NCBI GenBank assembly: GCA_013373015.1
Contig: JABXIQ010000034.1
Coordinates: 1-47,655, forward strand
DNA from: Kangiellaceae bacterium
Lineage (GTDB): Bacteria; Pseudomonadota; Gammaproteobacteria; Enterobacterales; Kangiellaceae
DNA length: 47,655 nucleotides
Direction: 5' to 3'
Position 1 is the first letter of the stretch, and every line of letters begins with the position of its first letter. This document shows, one piece after another, positions 36,341-47,616 of this stretch. The translations under genes were made by a program, and so were the position numbers. The notes beneath the pieces are model-generated. The model had not been told where the DNA came from, ran no database searches, and was given only the letters and a program-made list of their open reading frames with translations.

Positions 36341-37654
36341 ATGGCCAATGAAGTTTGTTTTAGAACATTAAATTTGGATAAGCCATGGACGCTGCAGACC
36401 TATCAGTCGGCGGGTGGTTATGCGGTATGGCGTAAAATTTTAGCCGAACAAACTCCAGCAGAAGATATTATCGAAGAGTTGAAGTTGTCTGCCTTGCGCG
36501 GTCGCGGTGGGGCGGGTTTCCCTACTGGTTTGAAGTGGAGTTTTATGCCACGCCATGCGCCTGGGCAAAAGTATGTTGTCTGTAATTCAGATGAAGGCGA
36601 ACCAGGGACTTTTAAGGATCGCGATATTTTGCGTTATAACCCGCATCAAGTGATCGAAGGGATGGCGATTGCGGGTTATGTCACTGGTGCGACAGTTGGC
36701 TATAACTATATGCGCGGTGAGTTTTATGAGCCGATTGAGCGTTTTGAACAGGCGCTACAAGAAGCTTATGCCGCAGGACTGTTGGGTAAGAATATTTTGC
36801 AATCGGGGGTGGATTTCGATTTGCATAGCCATATTGGTGCTGGCGCTTATATTTGTGGCGAGGAAACGGCCTTGATCGAATCCCTTGAGGGTAAAAAAGG
36901 TCAGCCTCGATTTAAACCGCCTTTCCCAGCGAATTATGGCTTATTTGGTCGTCCGACTAATGTCAATAACACCGAAAGTTTTGCTTCAGTGCCCGTGATT
37001 TTAGATAAAGGTGGCCAATGGTTCCTTGATTTAGGTATTCCCAATAATGGTGGCACCAAGATATTTTCGGTATCTGGCCATGTGAATAAGCCGGGTAATT
37101 ATGAAATTGGGCTGGGCACACCGTTCAAAGATTTATTGGAAATGGCTGGTGGTGTAAAAGACGGCAAGAAACTGAAAGCTGTAATCCCGGGCGGTTCAAG
37201 CGCACCAGTATTGCCCGCAGATGTGATGATGAACTTAACCATGGATTATGACGCAATTGGCAAAGCAGGTTCAATGTTGGGTTCTGGTGCTGTTGTGATC
37301 ATGGACGAAGATACTGATATGGTGGAAGTGTTGGCACGCATTGCGCACTTTTATTATGAAGAATCTTGTGGTCAATGTACTCCATGCCGTGAAGGAACAG
37401 GCTGGATGTCGCGTATGCTCCAACGTATTGCGCATGGTCAGGGTAAAGCTGAAGATCTAGCGCAATTAGATGAAGTGGCGGGCAATATCATGGGGCGCAC
37501 GATTTGTGCTCTAGGTGACGCAGCAGCGATGCCTGTGCAAAGTTTTATTAAGCATTTTAGACATGAGTTTGAGGCCAAAATTGAGCAGGCTCAAGTCGAA
37601 AAAAAAACAATACAATCAACACGTTGTAAACGAATAATCAGTAGTAATAGGTAG
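36341..37654 (+). CDS. nuoF: NADH-quinone oxidoreductase subunit F (NADH/FMN site)
   Basis: A 437-aa catalytic subunit. The NADH/FMN glycine-rich loop is [15 protein letters not shown] (about 52-66), followed by [31 protein letters not shown], and the 4Fe-4S N3 ligands Cys343, Cys346, Cys349 ([12 protein letters not shown]) and Cys389. The C-terminal 20 or so residues are basic and unlike the family. nuoG starts 8 bp after its stop. Confidence 0.97.
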   Translation: MANEVCFRTLNLDKPWTLQTYQSAGGYAVWRKILAEQTPAEDIIEELKLSALRGRGGAGFPTGLKWSFMPRHAPGQKYVVCNSDEGEPGTFKDRDILRYNPHQVIEGMAIAGYVTGATVGYNYMRGEFYEPIERFEQALQEAYAAGLLGKNILQSGVDFDLHSHIGAGAYICGEETALIESLEGKKGQPRFKPPFPANYGLFGRPTNVNNTESFASVPVILDKGGQWFLDLGIPNNGGTKIFSVSGHVNKPGNYEIGLGTPFKDLLEMAGGVKDGKKLKAVIPGGSSAPVLPADVMMNLTMDYDAIGKAGSMLGSGAVVIMDEDTDMVEVLARIAHFYYEESCGQCTPCREGTGWMSRMLQRIAHGQGKAEDLAQLDEVAGNIMGRTICALGDAAAMPVQSFIKHFRHEFEAKIEQAQVEKKTIQSTRCKRIISSNR

Positions 37655-37662
37655 ATATAAGA

Positions 37663-39897
37663 ATGGTAACCATCGAAATCAATGGTCAACAAATCGAAGC
37701 CGAACCAGGCTCGATGATTATTGAAGTGGCTGATGCTCATGGCATTACCATTCCGCGTTTTTGTTATCACAAGAAACTGTCGGTAGCGGCTAATTGCCGT
37801 ATGTGTTTGGTTGAAGTGGAAGGTATGCGTAAGCCCCTGCCAGCCTGTGCGACACCGATTGCTGACGGTATGAATATTAAAACTGGCTCTAATATGGCCA
37901 AGGATGCGCAGAAGTCAGTAATGGAATTTTTACTGATCAACCATCCCTTAGATTGCCCCATTTGTGATCAAGGTGGTGAATGTGAGCTACAAGATTTAGC
38001 TCTTGGCTATGGTCGTGATGTATCACGCTTTAGCGAAGATAAGCGGGTAGTGGCTGATAAAGATATTGGCCCGTTGATTGAAACTGAAATGACCCGCTGT
38101 ATCCACTGCACCCGTTGTGTGCGTTTCGGTCGCGAAATTGCAGGAATTCGTGAGATGGGAGCGGTTGGCCGTGGTGAACACATGCAGATCAGCACCTTTA
38201 TCGAAAAGTCGGTAGATTCGGAAGTATCGGGCAATATTATTGATTTGTGTCCTGTTGGAGCTTTGACTGCTAAGCCATCACGCTATCAAGCGCGAGCTTG
38301 GGAGATGACCCAGTATGATTCTGTTTCACCGCATGATTGTATCGGTTCAAACTTGCATGTGCATGTGCGTCGTAATCAGGTGATCAGGGTTGCTCCAAAA
38401 GAGAATGAAGCCGCCAATGAAGTCTGGTTATCAGATCGTGATCGTTTTAGTTATGAGTCATTGACTAAAAGTAAGCGCTTACTCGCTCCAATGATAAAAC
38501 AAAATGGGGAATGGGTTGAAACCGATTGGGAAACCGCACTTGAGCGCGCTGCCAGTAAATTGAATATGCTTGCTCAAACTGACGGAGCTGAGCATATTGG
38601 CGCATTAACCAGTCCAAGTGCTACAACAGAAGAGATGTATTTGTTGCAAAAGGTGATGCGTGGCTTAGGTTCAAATAATGTGGATCATCGCTTACGCAAT
38701 ACCGATTTTTCTTGGCAACATAACGAAGCTCTGTACCCAGAATTAGGCATTGAGCTGTCTGAGCTGGAAGAAGTAGATGCTTGTTTATTAATTGGCGCTA
38801 ATTTGCGCAAACAACAACCCTTAGCCGCTTTGCGTATTCGTAAAGCGACACGTCATGGCTCTATCGCTTCTATCGGTGTGCGTAAAATTTATAATAATTT
38901 CCGTCTCAAGCATGAAATCGTTGCTGAACAAGAGCAATGGTTGGAGCAAATTGCCGGAGTCGCCAAATATTTGTTGAATAAGGCTGAGCAAGCAGAAGAT
39001 ATTGATACTTCGGATAACCTTGGCTTTGAAGGATTGGATGCATTATTAAGTTCTGTAAACATCGACCAAAAACATGCAGACATTGGTGAAATGTTGCTAA
39101 ATGGTGATAAATCCAGTGTTGTGCTTGGTTTACATGCGGTGGAATTTAATCATGCGGCGCATATTCGTATGTTGGCCAAAGTGATCGCTAAATTATCTGA
39201 CTCCAGTTACGGTTTAATGTCGCATGGTGGTAATAGTGCAGGTGCTTATTTGGCGGGAGCTATTCCGCATCGAGCAACCGCTGGCGCTGATGTGCAGGAA
39301 GTTGGAGCCGATGCTTATCAAATGCTCGATCAAGGTAAGCGCGCTTTTGTGTTACTGAAAACCGAGCCAGGCAAGGATTCAGTGTTAGCCGATAAAGCCA
39401 AACAAAGCTTAGTGAACGCAGAATTTGTGGTTGCACTATCCTGTTTTGCTGATGATGAGGCTTTTGAATACGCTGATGTAGTGCTACCCATTGCCAGTTT
39501 CCTCGAAACTGCTGGCTCATACGTTAATGTTAACGGTTTGTGGCAAGACTTTACCGCCAGCGTTACTGCTCCCGGTCAGGCTAAACCGGCTTGGAAAGTG
39601 TTACGAGTTCTTGGTAACTTATTGAATTTGAAGAATTTTGACTATGTCTCTGCACAAGATGTCATGCAAGAAGTCAAAGGTCGTATGAGTGCCGTAGGTG
39701 ATAAAGTTAAGCCAAAATGGCAATGTGCCGATAACCTGCCAACTGATGGTTGGTCACCAGAACCGATCACTATATACCAAATTGATGCCTGGACTCGTCG
39801 CTCGCCTTCGTTGCAAGCTACCGCTATGGGGCAAGGGCGTGAAGAGCTGAAGCGTCCGCCACTCAGTCCATTCCATAATATTATAGGTGGTGTTTAG
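37663..39897 (+). CDS. nuoG: NADH-quinone oxidoreductase subunit G
   Basis: A 744-aa iron-sulfur subunit. N1b ligands are Cys34, Cys45, Cys48 and Cys62; N5 has His94, Cys98, Cys101 and Cys107; N4 has Cys146, Cys149, Cys152 and Cys196. A molybdopterin-oxidoreductase-like domain follows. The CxxC...C set of the extra N7 cluster of E. coli NuoG is missing: that region reads [18 protein letters not shown], as in the mitochondrial 75-kDa type. It is also shorter than E. coli NuoG (908 aa). The stop TAG shares its G with the nuoH GTG start. Confidence 0.97.
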   Translation: MVTIEINGQQIEAEPGSMIIEVADAHGITIPRFCYHKKLSVAANCRMCLVEVEGMRKPLPACATPIADGMNIKTGSNMAKDAQKSVMEFLLINHPLDCPICDQGGECELQDLALGYGRDVSRFSEDKRVVADKDIGPLIETEMTRCIHCTRCVRFGREIAGIREMGAVGRGEHMQISTFIEKSVDSEVSGNIIDLCPVGALTAKPSRYQARAWEMTQYDSVSPHDCIGSNLHVHVRRNQVIRVAPKENEAANEVWLSDRDRFSYESLTKSKRLLAPMIKQNGEWVETDWETALERAASKLNMLAQTDGAEHIGALTSPSATTEEMYLLQKVMRGLGSNNVDHRLRNTDFSWQHNEALYPELGIELSELEEVDACLLIGANLRKQQPLAALRIRKATRHGSIASIGVRKIYNNFRLKHEIVAEQEQWLEQIAGVAKYLLNKAEQAEDIDTSDNLGFEGLDALLSSVNIDQKHADIGEMLLNGDKSSVVLGLHAVEFNHAAHIRMLAKVIAKLSDSSYGLMSHGGNSAGAYLAGAIPHRATAGADVQEVGADAYQMLDQGKRAFVLLKTEPGKDSVLADKAKQSLVNAEFVVALSCFADDEAFEYADVVLPIASFLETAGSYVNVNGLWQDFTASVTAPGQAKPAWKVLRVLGNLLNLKNFDYVSAQDVMQEVKGRMSAVGDKVKPKWQCADNLPTDGWSPEPITIYQIDAWTRRSPSLQATAMGQGREELKRPPLSPFHNIIGGV

Positions 39898-40937
39898 TGA
39901 TTGATTTGCTACTGAATACGTTGTTCATTGTGCTCAAGATTGCGTTGATCTTGTTGCCTTTGATCTTGGCAGTAGCTTATACCACTTATGCGGAACGTAA
40001 ATTAATTGGCTATATGCAACTACGGATTGGCCCCAATCGCGTAGGGCCTAAAGGTTGGTTGCAGCCGATAGCCGATGTGGTCAAATTATTGATGAAGGAA
40101 GTGATTATTCCTTCTGGCGCTAATAAAGTTTTATTCTTACTTGCCCCGATCTTATTTATTGCCCCTTCTTTTGCCGCTTGGGCGGTAGTGCCCTTTGATG
40201 CGGAGTTAGTGCTTGCTAACACAGATGTAGGCTTATTGTATATTTTGGCAATGACCTCTATTGGTGTTTATGGAGTCATTATTGCTGGTTGGGCTTCAAA
40301 CTCTAAATACGCGTTATTGGGTTCTTTGCGCTCAGCATCGCAGATTGTGTCTTATGAGATTGCAATGGGTTTTGCACTGGTTGCTGTTTTAATGGCCTCT
40401 GGCAGTATGAATTTAGGCGAGATTGTCGAAGCACAAAGTGGCGGTTTTTGGACCTGGTTCTTTATTCCATTATTGCCTATTTTGGTGGTTTACTGGATTT
40501 CAGGCGTTGCGGAAACCAATCGAGCGCCTTTTGATGTACCAGAAGGTGAGTCAGAAATTGTTGCTGGTTTCCATGTTGAATATGCTGGTATGGCTTTTGC
40601 TTTATTCTTCTTAGCCGAATACGCCAATATGATTTTGATTTCAGTGCTTACCGCTTTGTTCTTCTTTGGTGGTTGGCTCAATCCTTTCCAAGGAATTCCC
40701 TATTTAGAAGCTGTAACCGATTGGATCCCCGGTACTTTATGGTTATTGCTTAAAGCTGCATTTTTCTTGTTTGGCATGATTTGGTTAAGGGCTACTTTCC
40801 CACGTTACCGCTACGATCAAATTATGCGCTTGGGTTGGAAGGTGTTTATTCCTGTGACCGTGATATGGTTGATTGTATTGGCATTGATGATCAAAGGTGG
40901 CGTTGGCCCTTGGTTTAGTGGGCGAGGTGGTTTTTAA
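39897..40937 (+). CDS. nuoH: NADH-quinone oxidoreductase subunit H
   Basis: A 346-aa membrane subunit (ND1) with about eight helices joining the peripheral arm to the proton pump. Conserved stretches are [33 protein letters not shown], and [20 protein letters not shown] with acidic residues at the quinone entry. It starts at GTG, with AGGTGG eight bases upstream, overlapping the nuoG stop by one base. Its stop overlaps the nuoI ATG (TAATG). Confidence 0.97.
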   Translation: MIDLLLNTLFIVLKIALILLPLILAVAYTTYAERKLIGYMQLRIGPNRVGPKGWLQPIADVVKLLMKEVIIPSGANKVLFLLAPILFIAPSFAAWAVVPFDAELVLANTDVGLLYILAMTSIGVYGVIIAGWASNSKYALLGSLRSASQIVSYEIAMGFALVAVLMASGSMNLGEIVEAQSGGFWTWFFIPLLPILVVYWISGVAETNRAPFDVPEGESEIVAGFHVEYAGMAFALFFLAEYANMILISVLTALFFFGGWLNPFQGIPYLEAVTDWIPGTLWLLLKAAFFLFGMIWLRATFPRYRYDQIMRLGWKVFIPVTVIWLIVLALMIKGGVGPWFSGRGGF

Positions 40938-41428
40938 TGAGCCGTATTAAACGTTTCTTTAGAACCTACTTTTTAACTGAACTATTGGGCGGATTGCGTT
41001 TAACTTGGGCACATCTTTGGAAGCGTAAAGTAACGGTTCAATACCCAGAAGAAAGAACTCCACAATCGCCACGTTTTAGGGGCTTACATGCTTTGCGCCG
41101 TTATCCAAATGGTGAAGAGCGTTGTATTGCTTGTAAATTATGCGAAGCAGTGTGTCCCGCAGCGGCAATTACCATTGAAGCTGGCCCAAGAGAAGATGAT
41201 GGTTCGCGCCGAACCACGCGCTATGAAATTGATATGTTTAAGTGTATCTACTGCGGTTTTTGTGAAGAATCATGCCCTGTAGATTCAATTGTAGAAACCC
41301 GTATTTTTGATTATCACTTTGAAAAACGCGGAGACAATATTTTAACGAAAGAGCAATTATTGGCGATTGGTGATCGTTATGAGGCCATGATTGCTGAAGA
41401 TAAAGCCGCTGATGCGCCTTATCGATAA
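40937..41428 (+). CDS. nuoI: NADH-quinone oxidoreductase subunit I
   Basis: A 163-aa ferredoxin-like subunit with two 4Fe-4S clusters (N6a, N6b). The ligand sets are Cys63/66/69/73 ([12 protein letters not shown]) and Cys103/106/109/113 ([12 protein letters not shown]). It passes electrons to N2 in NuoB. An amphipathic N-terminal helix ([16 protein letters not shown]) lies on the membrane. It is coupled to nuoH by a one-base overlap. Confidence 0.98.
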   Translation: MSRIKRFFRTYFLTELLGGLRLTWAHLWKRKVTVQYPEERTPQSPRFRGLHALRRYPNGEERCIACKLCEAVCPAAAITIEAGPREDDGSRRTTRYEIDMFKCIYCGFCEESCPVDSIVETRIFDYHFEKRGDNILTKEQLLAIGDRYEAMIAEDKAADAPYR

Positions 41429-41455
41429 GCGGATCTGTACAGGAAACAACTTTAT

Positions 41456-42118
41456 ATGAACGTTGAGCAGATTGTATTTTACTTTTTTGCAGCCTTGACC
41501 ATCATCGCTGCGATAGGAGTAATTACTGTCAAAAATGCCGTGCAGGCCGTATTGTGCTTAGTGCTGACGTTCTTCAGTGCGGCAGTGTTGTGGATGCTGC
41601 TCGAAGCAGAGTTTTTAGCCATCACCTTGATCTTGGTTTATGTCGGGGCTGTGATGGTGTTGTTCTTGTTCGTGGTAATGATGCTGGATGTGGATTATGC
41701 CGCTCTAAAACAAGGATTTACGCGTTATTTGCCGTTAGGTTTGTTTACTGCATTAGCATTGTTTGCAGTAATTTATTGGGTGGTGCGCAGTAAATACTTT
41801 GGCAGTGATGTGATACCTGAGCCGGCAAAGCATGGCGCAGAATACAGTAATGTTAAAGAGTTAGGTCGCTTGCTGTACACCGAATATTTTTATGCCTTTG
41901 AAATTGCGGGAGTGATTTTATTGGTCGCTATTGTCGCGGCTATTAGTTTGACCTTCCGTGGCCGTCGTGAACGTCGCGGTCAATCGGTACCAGGTCAACA
42001 CAAAGTTAGTAAAGAGGATCGTTTGCGAGTGATTAAGATGGATGCTGAAAAAGCACCATCGGATGAACTAGAACAAACCGCAGATCAAAATGATGAACAG
42101 CAAAGGGGTAATTCATGA
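41456..42118 (+). CDS. nuoJ: NADH-quinone oxidoreductase subunit J
   Basis: A 220-aa membrane subunit (ND6) with five helices. The conserved third helix is [20 protein letters not shown], with [15 protein letters not shown] after it. A hydrophilic tail of about 55 residues ([19 protein letters not shown] ... [11 protein letters not shown]) extends past the last helix. The stop TGA overlaps the nuoK start (ATGA). Confidence 0.96.
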   Translation: MNVEQIVFYFFAALTIIAAIGVITVKNAVQAVLCLVLTFFSAAVLWMLLEAEFLAITLILVYVGAVMVLFLFVVMMLDVDYAALKQGFTRYLPLGLFTALALFAVIYWVVRSKYFGSDVIPEPAKHGAEYSNVKELGRLLYTEYFYAFEIAGVILLVAIVAAISLTFRGRRERRGQSVPGQHKVSKEDRLRVIKMDAEKAPSDELEQTADQNDEQQRGNS

Positions 42119-42417
42119 GTTTGAGTCATTACCTAACCGTTAGCGCTATCCTGTTTGCAATTAGCATTGTTGGTATTGTGATCAATCGCAAAAACGTTAT
42201 TACATTATTAATGTGTATAGAGTTGATGTTGTTGGCTGTAAACACCAATTTTATTGCTTTTTCCCGTTATTTGGGTGATGAAGTGGGGCAAATTTTCGTA
42301 TTCTTTATTCTCACGGTAGCCGCAGCAGAAGCTGCCATCGGTTTGGCAATTCTAGTCGTCTTATTCCGTACCCATCGCGCGATTGATGTTGAGCAACTAG
42401 AGGAGTTAAAAGGCTGA
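42115..42417 (+). CDS. nuoK: NADH-quinone oxidoreductase subunit K
   Basis: A 100-aa membrane subunit (ND4L) with three helices. Family residues include [20 protein letters not shown] with the conserved membrane Glu and [20 protein letters not shown] with the second. ATGA overlap with nuoJ upstream and TGATG overlap with nuoL downstream show coupled translation. Confidence 0.97.
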   Translation: MSLSHYLTVSAILFAISIVGIVINRKNVITLLMCIELMLLAVNTNFIAFSRYLGDEVGQIFVFFILTVAAAEAAIGLAILVVLFRTHRAIDVEQLEELKG

Positions 42418-44447
42418 TGAGTATGCAAAGCCAATTACTGCTGGTAGTGCTAGCGCCTTTGTTTGGCGCCTTGTTGGCTGGCTTGCTGGGTAAAAAACTC
42501 GGCAAGAAAAATACTCATCGTTTGACCATCTTAGGGGTGGCGATTGCCTTTGCTATTTCCTTAAAGGTGTTTTTTAGCTATTTGTACGGTGGTGCACAAC
42601 CACTGAATATTACGGTGTATAACTGGGCTAGCTTTGCCGATCTGACCATACAGGTAGGTTTTTTACTGGATAGTCTAACCGCCATGATGATGGTGGTGGT
42701 GACCTTTGTCAGTTTGATGGTGCATATTTATTCGATTGGCTATATGCAGGATGACAATGGTTATCAACGTTTCTTTAGTTATATCTCGCTGTTTACCTTT
42801 TCCATGTTGATGCTGGTCATGTCCAATAACTTCTTGCAGTTGTTTTTTGGTTGGGAAGCGGTTGGCGTTGTGTCATATTTACTGATTGGTTTCTGGTTCC
42901 AAAAGGAAACGGCAATCTTTGCCAATATGAAAGCTTTTTTAGTGAATCGTGTGGGTGACTTTGGTTTTATTCTAGGTATTGGCGCCATATTTATGCTGTT
43001 CGGTACTTTAGATTATGCACCAGTATTTAGTAAGTTAAATTCTGCTGAAGTGTTGATTGGTAATATCAATACTGACGAAATCAGCCCACTGGCGGTTGTT
43101 GGATTAGATAAAACCATTAGCGTCTGGGGTGAAGGTTCTGAGACGGTTCAATGGTCATTAATTAGTTTTATTTGTATTTGTTTGTTTATTGGTGCAATGG
43201 GCAAGTCAGCACAGGTGCCATTGCATGTTTGGCTTCCAGACTCGATGGAAGGCCCAACACCCATTTCGGCTTTGATCCATGCCGCGACTATGGTTACTGC
43301 GGGTGTGTTTATGGTTGCCCGTATGTCACCATTGTTTGAGTTCTCCGAAACTGCTTTGGCGATGGTGACAATAATCGGTGCCATAACAGCATTATTCATG
43401 GGCTTGGTGGGGATCGTTCAAAACGATATCAAGCGCATAGTAGCATATTCAACCTTGTCGCAGCTTGGTTACATGGTGGTGGCATTAGGTGTTTCAGCTT
43501 ACTCAGCAGCCGTGTTCCATTTATTTACACATGCATTTTTCAAAGCATTGTTATTCTTAGCAGCTGGTTCGGTAATTGTTGCGCTGCATCATGAACAAGA
43601 TATTCGCAAAATGGGCGGTTTGTACAAGAAACTACCGATTACATATTGGTGTTCATTGATCGGTACTTTGGCACTTATAGGCACTCCGTTTTTTGCAGGT
43701 TTTTATTCGAAAGACGCAATTATTGCAGCAGTCGGTGAAGCACAAGGCTTTGCTAGCGGTTTTGCACAATTTGCTGTGCTCGCAGGCGTGGTGGTAACAG
43801 CTTTGTACAGTATTCGTATGCTGTTAATTGTGTTCCATGGTCCAAGCCGAGTTGATGCGCATACCGCAGCACATTTGCATGAATCGCCCAAAGTGATCAC
43901 TTGGCCATTGATTCTACTGGCCATTCCATCGTTAGCTATCGGTTGGCTGATGGCGGAACCTATGTTGGTTGGTGACTATTTCAAAGATGCGATTGTGGTG
44001 CATGATGGACATGATACCCTGCAAGCTTTGCGCGAACATTTTGGTAATGCTTTTAGCTTTGCGCTGCATGGTTTTGTCACACCAGTATTTTGGTTAATGC
44101 TGTTGGGCGTGGTTGCAGCGATAGGCATATTCTGGTGGAAACCAGCGTTAGCAGATACTTTGAGCAAGTTATTAACGCCAGTTCGTAAACTGGTTGAAAA
44201 TAAATACTATTTTGATGAATTTAATCAAAAAGTTTTCGCCAAAGGTGCTGTTAGTTTGGGCAATGTATTTTGGCGTTATGGTGACAAAGCGGTGATTGAT
44301 GAAGGTGTGATTGATGGTGGTTCGCAAACGGTTGTAAAAATCGCACAAAAAGCACGTAAATTACAAACAGGCTATTTATATCATTATGCATTGATTATGG
44401 TGTTAGGACTGTTGGCATTATTAGCGTGGCTATTATTTGTTGCTTAA
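42417..44447 (+). CDS. nuoL: NADH-quinone oxidoreductase subunit L
   Basis: A 676-aa antiporter-like proton-pumping subunit (ND5) with many helices plus the long lateral helix near the C terminus. Conserved segments are FFGWEAVGVVSYLLIGFW, QVPLHVWLPDSMEGPTPISALIHAATMVTAG with the pumping Lys/His region, and HLFTHAFFKALLFLAAGSVI. nuoM starts 44 bp after the stop, the largest gap in the nuoG-N run. Confidence 0.98.
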   Translation: MSMQSQLLLVVLAPLFGALLAGLLGKKLGKKNTHRLTILGVAIAFAISLKVFFSYLYGGAQPLNITVYNWASFADLTIQVGFLLDSLTAMMMVVVTFVSLMVHIYSIGYMQDDNGYQRFFSYISLFTFSMLMLVMSNNFLQLFFGWEAVGVVSYLLIGFWFQKETAIFANMKAFLVNRVGDFGFILGIGAIFMLFGTLDYAPVFSKLNSAEVLIGNINTDEISPLAVVGLDKTISVWGEGSETVQWSLISFICICLFIGAMGKSAQVPLHVWLPDSMEGPTPISALIHAATMVTAGVFMVARMSPLFEFSETALAMVTIIGAITALFMGLVGIVQNDIKRIVAYSTLSQLGYMVVALGVSAYSAAVFHLFTHAFFKALLFLAAGSVIVALHHEQDIRKMGGLYKKLPITYWCSLIGTLALIGTPFFAGFYSKDAIIAAVGEAQGFASGFAQFAVLAGVVVTALYSIRMLLIVFHGPSRVDAHTAAHLHESPKVITWPLILLAIPSLAIGWLMAEPMLVGDYFKDAIVVHDGHDTLQALREHFGNAFSFALHGFVTPVFWLMLLGVVAAIGIFWWKPALADTLSKLLTPVRKLVENKYYFDEFNQKVFAKGAVSLGNVFWRYGDKAVIDEGVIDGGSQTVVKIAQKARKLQTGYLYHYALIMVLGLLALLAWLLFVA

Positions 44448-44491
44448 CCATACAAAAAATTAACTGAAAAAATAAGGCATAAACAAATTAG

Positions 44492-46012
44492 ATGTTAGAA
44501 CAATTACCAATTTTAAGCTTATTGATATGGCTACCCATTCTCGGTGGCTTTTTGGTGTTGTTTGGCCCTGGCGATAAGTTATTAGTGTGGAGCCAGCGCA
44601 TCAGTATTGTGATATCAGTGCTTACCTTATTATTAACAGGTTGGTTATTGTGGGTCTATCAAAATGGTAGCGCCGAATATCAGTTAGTTGAACAGGCCGA
44701 TTGGATCCCAAGTTTCAATATTCAATATGCGCTAGGTGTTGATGGCATCGCAGTACCATTAATTGCATTAACAGGGCTAATTAATTTGTTGGTGGTGGTT
44801 GGTGCTATCGGCAGTGTCAAATTTAGGCGTGCGCAATATTTTTCTGCGGCCTTAATGATGACCGGTTTGATGAATGGTGTGTTTGCCGCAACCGATGCAA
44901 TTTTATTTTATGTCTTCTGGGAAGCCATGCTGATCCCGATGTTTCTTATGATCGGCGTTTGGGGTGGGCCAAACCGAATTTACGCAACAATTAAGTTTTT
45001 CTTATACACCTTCTTCGGCTCAATTTTTATGTTAGTTGCCTTAATTTACATGGGGCGTGAATTAGGTAGCTTCGCGATTAGTGATATGCAGCAGATGTCA
45101 TTGAGTTTGAGCGAACAAAAATGGATCTTCGTTGCGTTCTTGGCTGCTTTTGCAGTAAAAATTCCGATGGTGCCCGTGCATACTTGGTTGCCTGATGCGC
45201 ACGTTGAAGCACCTACTGGTGGCTCAGTCATCTTGGCTGCGATCATGTTGAAAATGGGCGGCTATGGTTTCTTGCGTTTTAGTTTGCCTATAACACCAGA
45301 TGGAGCGGATGCTTTCTCTTGGTGGTTAATACTATTTTCCTTGATTGCGATTGCCTATATCGGCTTTGTCGCACTGGCGCAGCAGGACATGAAAAAATTA
45401 ATCGCCTATTCATCGATTGCTCATATGGGCTTTGTGACTTTAGGAATCTTTGTGATTTTGATGTTAGCGGGAGCTGCTAAAGCACAATCAATGGCACTGC
45501 AAGGTGCTATGGTGCAAATGATTTCTCATGGCTTAATATCGGGCGCATTATTCTTTTCCATTGGCGTTTTATATGATCGTGTTCATAGCCGTGAGATTTC
45601 TGATTATGGCGGTGTGGTTAATAGTATGCCTGTTTTTGCCAGTCTCTTGATGTTATTTGTGATGGCTAATGCAGGCTTGCCAGGAACCTCAGGTTTTATT
45701 GGTGAATTTTTTGTTATTTTGTCATCTTTCCAAGCCGATTGGCGAATCGCTTTAGTGGCAGGCACAACATTAGTGTTGGGCGCAGCATACAGCTTGTGGA
45801 TGTATAAGCGAGTGATTTTCGGTAAAGCTGCAAGTGACAAAATTTCACGACTGGAAGATATTAATGGACGTGAAAAATTTATTTTAATGACTTTGGCTCT
45901 ATTGATTTTAGCTTTGGGTCTGTATCCACAACCATTAATCGAAATGATGCAGCCGAGCATCGAAAATATTATACAGCTCGCGACCAGTAGCAAGTTGGGA
46001 GGGCAAGGATAA
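44492..46012 (+). CDS. nuoM: NADH-quinone oxidoreductase subunit M
   Basis: A 506-aa antiporter-like subunit (ND4). Segments of the family: GVDGIAVPLIALTG, FWEAMLIPMFLMIGVWGG, VPVHTWLPDAHVEAPTGGSVILAAIMLKMGGYG, and KKLIAYSSIAHMGFVTLG. The Glu in FWEAMLIP and the Lys residues in the broken helices are the proton-path residues known in complex I. nuoN starts 2 bp after its stop. Confidence 0.98.
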   Translation: MLEQLPILSLLIWLPILGGFLVLFGPGDKLLVWSQRISIVISVLTLLLTGWLLWVYQNGSAEYQLVEQADWIPSFNIQYALGVDGIAVPLIALTGLINLLVVVGAIGSVKFRRAQYFSAALMMTGLMNGVFAATDAILFYVFWEAMLIPMFLMIGVWGGPNRIYATIKFFLYTFFGSIFMLVALIYMGRELGSFAISDMQQMSLSLSEQKWIFVAFLAAFAVKIPMVPVHTWLPDAHVEAPTGGSVILAAIMLKMGGYGFLRFSLPITPDGADAFSWWLILFSLIAIAYIGFVALAQQDMKKLIAYSSIAHMGFVTLGIFVILMLAGAAKAQSMALQGAMVQMISHGLISGALFFSIGVLYDRVHSREISDYGGVVNSMPVFASLLMLFVMANAGLPGTSGFIGEFFVILSSFQADWRIALVAGTTLVLGAAYSLWMYKRVIFGKAASDKISRLEDINGREKFILMTLALLILALGLYPQPLIEMMQPSIENIIQLATSSKLGGQG

Positions 46013-46014
46013 GT

Positions 46015-47442
46015 ATGCCAAACTTAATTCATTTATCGCCTGAAATCTTTTTGCTTTGTGCTGCTTGCGTGGTGTTATTGGTTGATGTGTTTTCAAATGA
46101 CTTTGATCGCAAGCTGACTTACAAACTGACTCAACTGAGTTTATTGGCAACAGCAATTATTGTGATTAGCCAATTTCCAACGGTGCAATACTATTTATAT
46201 GATCGCCATTTTGTTTTAGATCCTATGGCTGCAACGATCAAGGTGTCGGTTCTTTTACTGACTATGTTGGCGCTGCTTTATGCGCGGCCGTATATTATGC
46301 AGCGCCGAATCTTACGCGGCGAATACTTTATCCTGTACCTGTTTGCCGTGCTTGGTATGATGGTGTTGGTCAGTGGCGCAAGTATGTTGACCCTATATCT
46401 GGGCTTAGAATTATTATCATTGAGTTTGTATGCGCTAGTGGCTATGCAGCGTCACTCAACTTTGGCTGCTGAAGCCGCAGTAAAATATTTTGTGATGGGC
46501 GCTATCGCCAGTGGATTTATTTTATATGGCGTTTCATTGGTTTATGGCGTTACCGCTAAAATCCATATGACAGATATTGCCGAATTTATTGCCATAAATG
46601 AAAGTAATCTGACTTTACGCTTTGCGCTGGTCTTTATTGTGGTGGGCTTAGCCTTTAAGTTTGGTGCAGTGCCTTTCCAAATGTGGGTACCAGATGTTTA
46701 TCATGGTGCGCCAACGTCTGCTACGGCTTTTATTGCTTCAGCACCAAAGATAGCTGCGTTTGGTTTCGCTATTCGAATTTTTGCTTATGGTTTCCAAGGT
46801 TTGCTGGCTGATTGGCAAGGTTTATTAATTATCGTTGCTGTCCTATCCATGGTGGTTGGCAATCTAGTGGCGCTCGCACAAACAAATATCAAACGGCTTT
46901 TGGCATATTCGGCCATTGCTCACGTGGGATATTTCTTACTAGGACTGATAGCTGGCAACGGACAGGGTTATTCAGCATCATTCTTTTATATTATTACCTA
47001 CGCCATTATGTCACTTGGTGGTTTTGGCTGCCTAATTTATTTAACCAAAGGCACCCAAGAAGTTGAGCAGATCAACGATCTTAAAGGTCTTGGTCAACGC
47101 AATCCATGGGCAGGCTTGTTGATCAGTTTCTTGTTCTTATCAATGGCTGGTTTACCACCTTTTGTCGGCTTCTGGGCAAAGTTTGAAGTGATTGACGCAG
47201 TTCTTAATGCGGGCTTTGTGTGGTTAGCCTTGGTAGCAGCCTTTATGTCTATTATTGGATTATTCTATTATTTACGAGTCGTCAAAGTGATTTTCTTCGA
47301 TGCACCAGATAATGACAGTCGTATTAGAGCAGAACGAGGTTTACGCTTAGCGTTAGGGTTGTCAGGAACAGCAGTTATCGTATTAGGATTTTTTCCCTCA
47401 CAATTGATTGAGATCTGTCAAAAAGCCTTTCAGTATTTGTAG
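46015..47442 (+). CDS. nuoN: NADH-quinone oxidoreductase subunit N
   Basis: A 475-aa antiporter-like subunit (ND2) and last gene of nuo. Conserved: LYLGLELLSLSLYALVAM with the membrane Glu, KYFVMGAIASGFILYG, AFKFGAVPFQMWVPDVYHGAPTSATAFIASAPKIA (shown as one motif family, key Lys after APK), NIKRLLAYSAIAHVGYFLLG, and AGLPPFVGFWAKFEV. GGGAGGGCAAGG before the ATG is a good ribosome-binding site. No strong intrinsic terminator follows; an AT-only hairpin at 47474-47488 is the only candidate before the tRNA promoter. Confidence 0.97.
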   Translation: MPNLIHLSPEIFLLCAACVVLLVDVFSNDFDRKLTYKLTQLSLLATAIIVISQFPTVQYYLYDRHFVLDPMAATIKVSVLLLTMLALLYARPYIMQRRILRGEYFILYLFAVLGMMVLVSGASMLTLYLGLELLSLSLYALVAMQRHSTLAAEAAVKYFVMGAIASGFILYGVSLVYGVTAKIHMTDIAEFIAINESNLTLRFALVFIVVGLAFKFGAVPFQMWVPDVYHGAPTSATAFIASAPKIAAFGFAIRIFAYGFQGLLADWQGLLIIVAVLSMVVGNLVALAQTNIKRLLAYSAIAHVGYFLLGLIAGNGQGYSASFFYIITYAIMSLGGFGCLIYLTKGTQEVEQINDLKGLGQRNPWAGLLISFLFLSMAGLPPFVGFWAKFEVIDAVLNAGFVWLALVAAFMSIIGLFYYLRVVKVIFFDAPDNDSRIRAERGLRLALGLSGTAVIVLGFFPSQLIEICQKAFQYL

Positions 47443-47489
47443 TAATAGGTTAGGCCAATTAGCATGTTAAAAAAGATATTTTATATCTC

Positions 47490-47517
47490 TTGTCAAATCA
47501 TATGAAATCCGTATAAT
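47490..47517 (+). promoter_or_regulatory. Promoter of initiator tRNA-Met
   Basis: TTGTCA (47490-47495), 16 bp, then TATAAT (47512-47517), followed by a GC-rich start region (GCCACCTCG) of the kind found at stable-RNA promoters. The tRNA begins 100 bp downstream, so a leader is processed off. AATGCA...TGCATT could form a hairpin in that leader. Confidence 0.75.
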
Positions 47518-47616
47518 GCCACCTCGTCCAATGCAATTGATGCTCTTACTGCATTGAGACTTAGGCAAAAGCCTTTGATTTTTAAGTTGTTTTTACTAAA
47601 AATCATAAATCATGGA

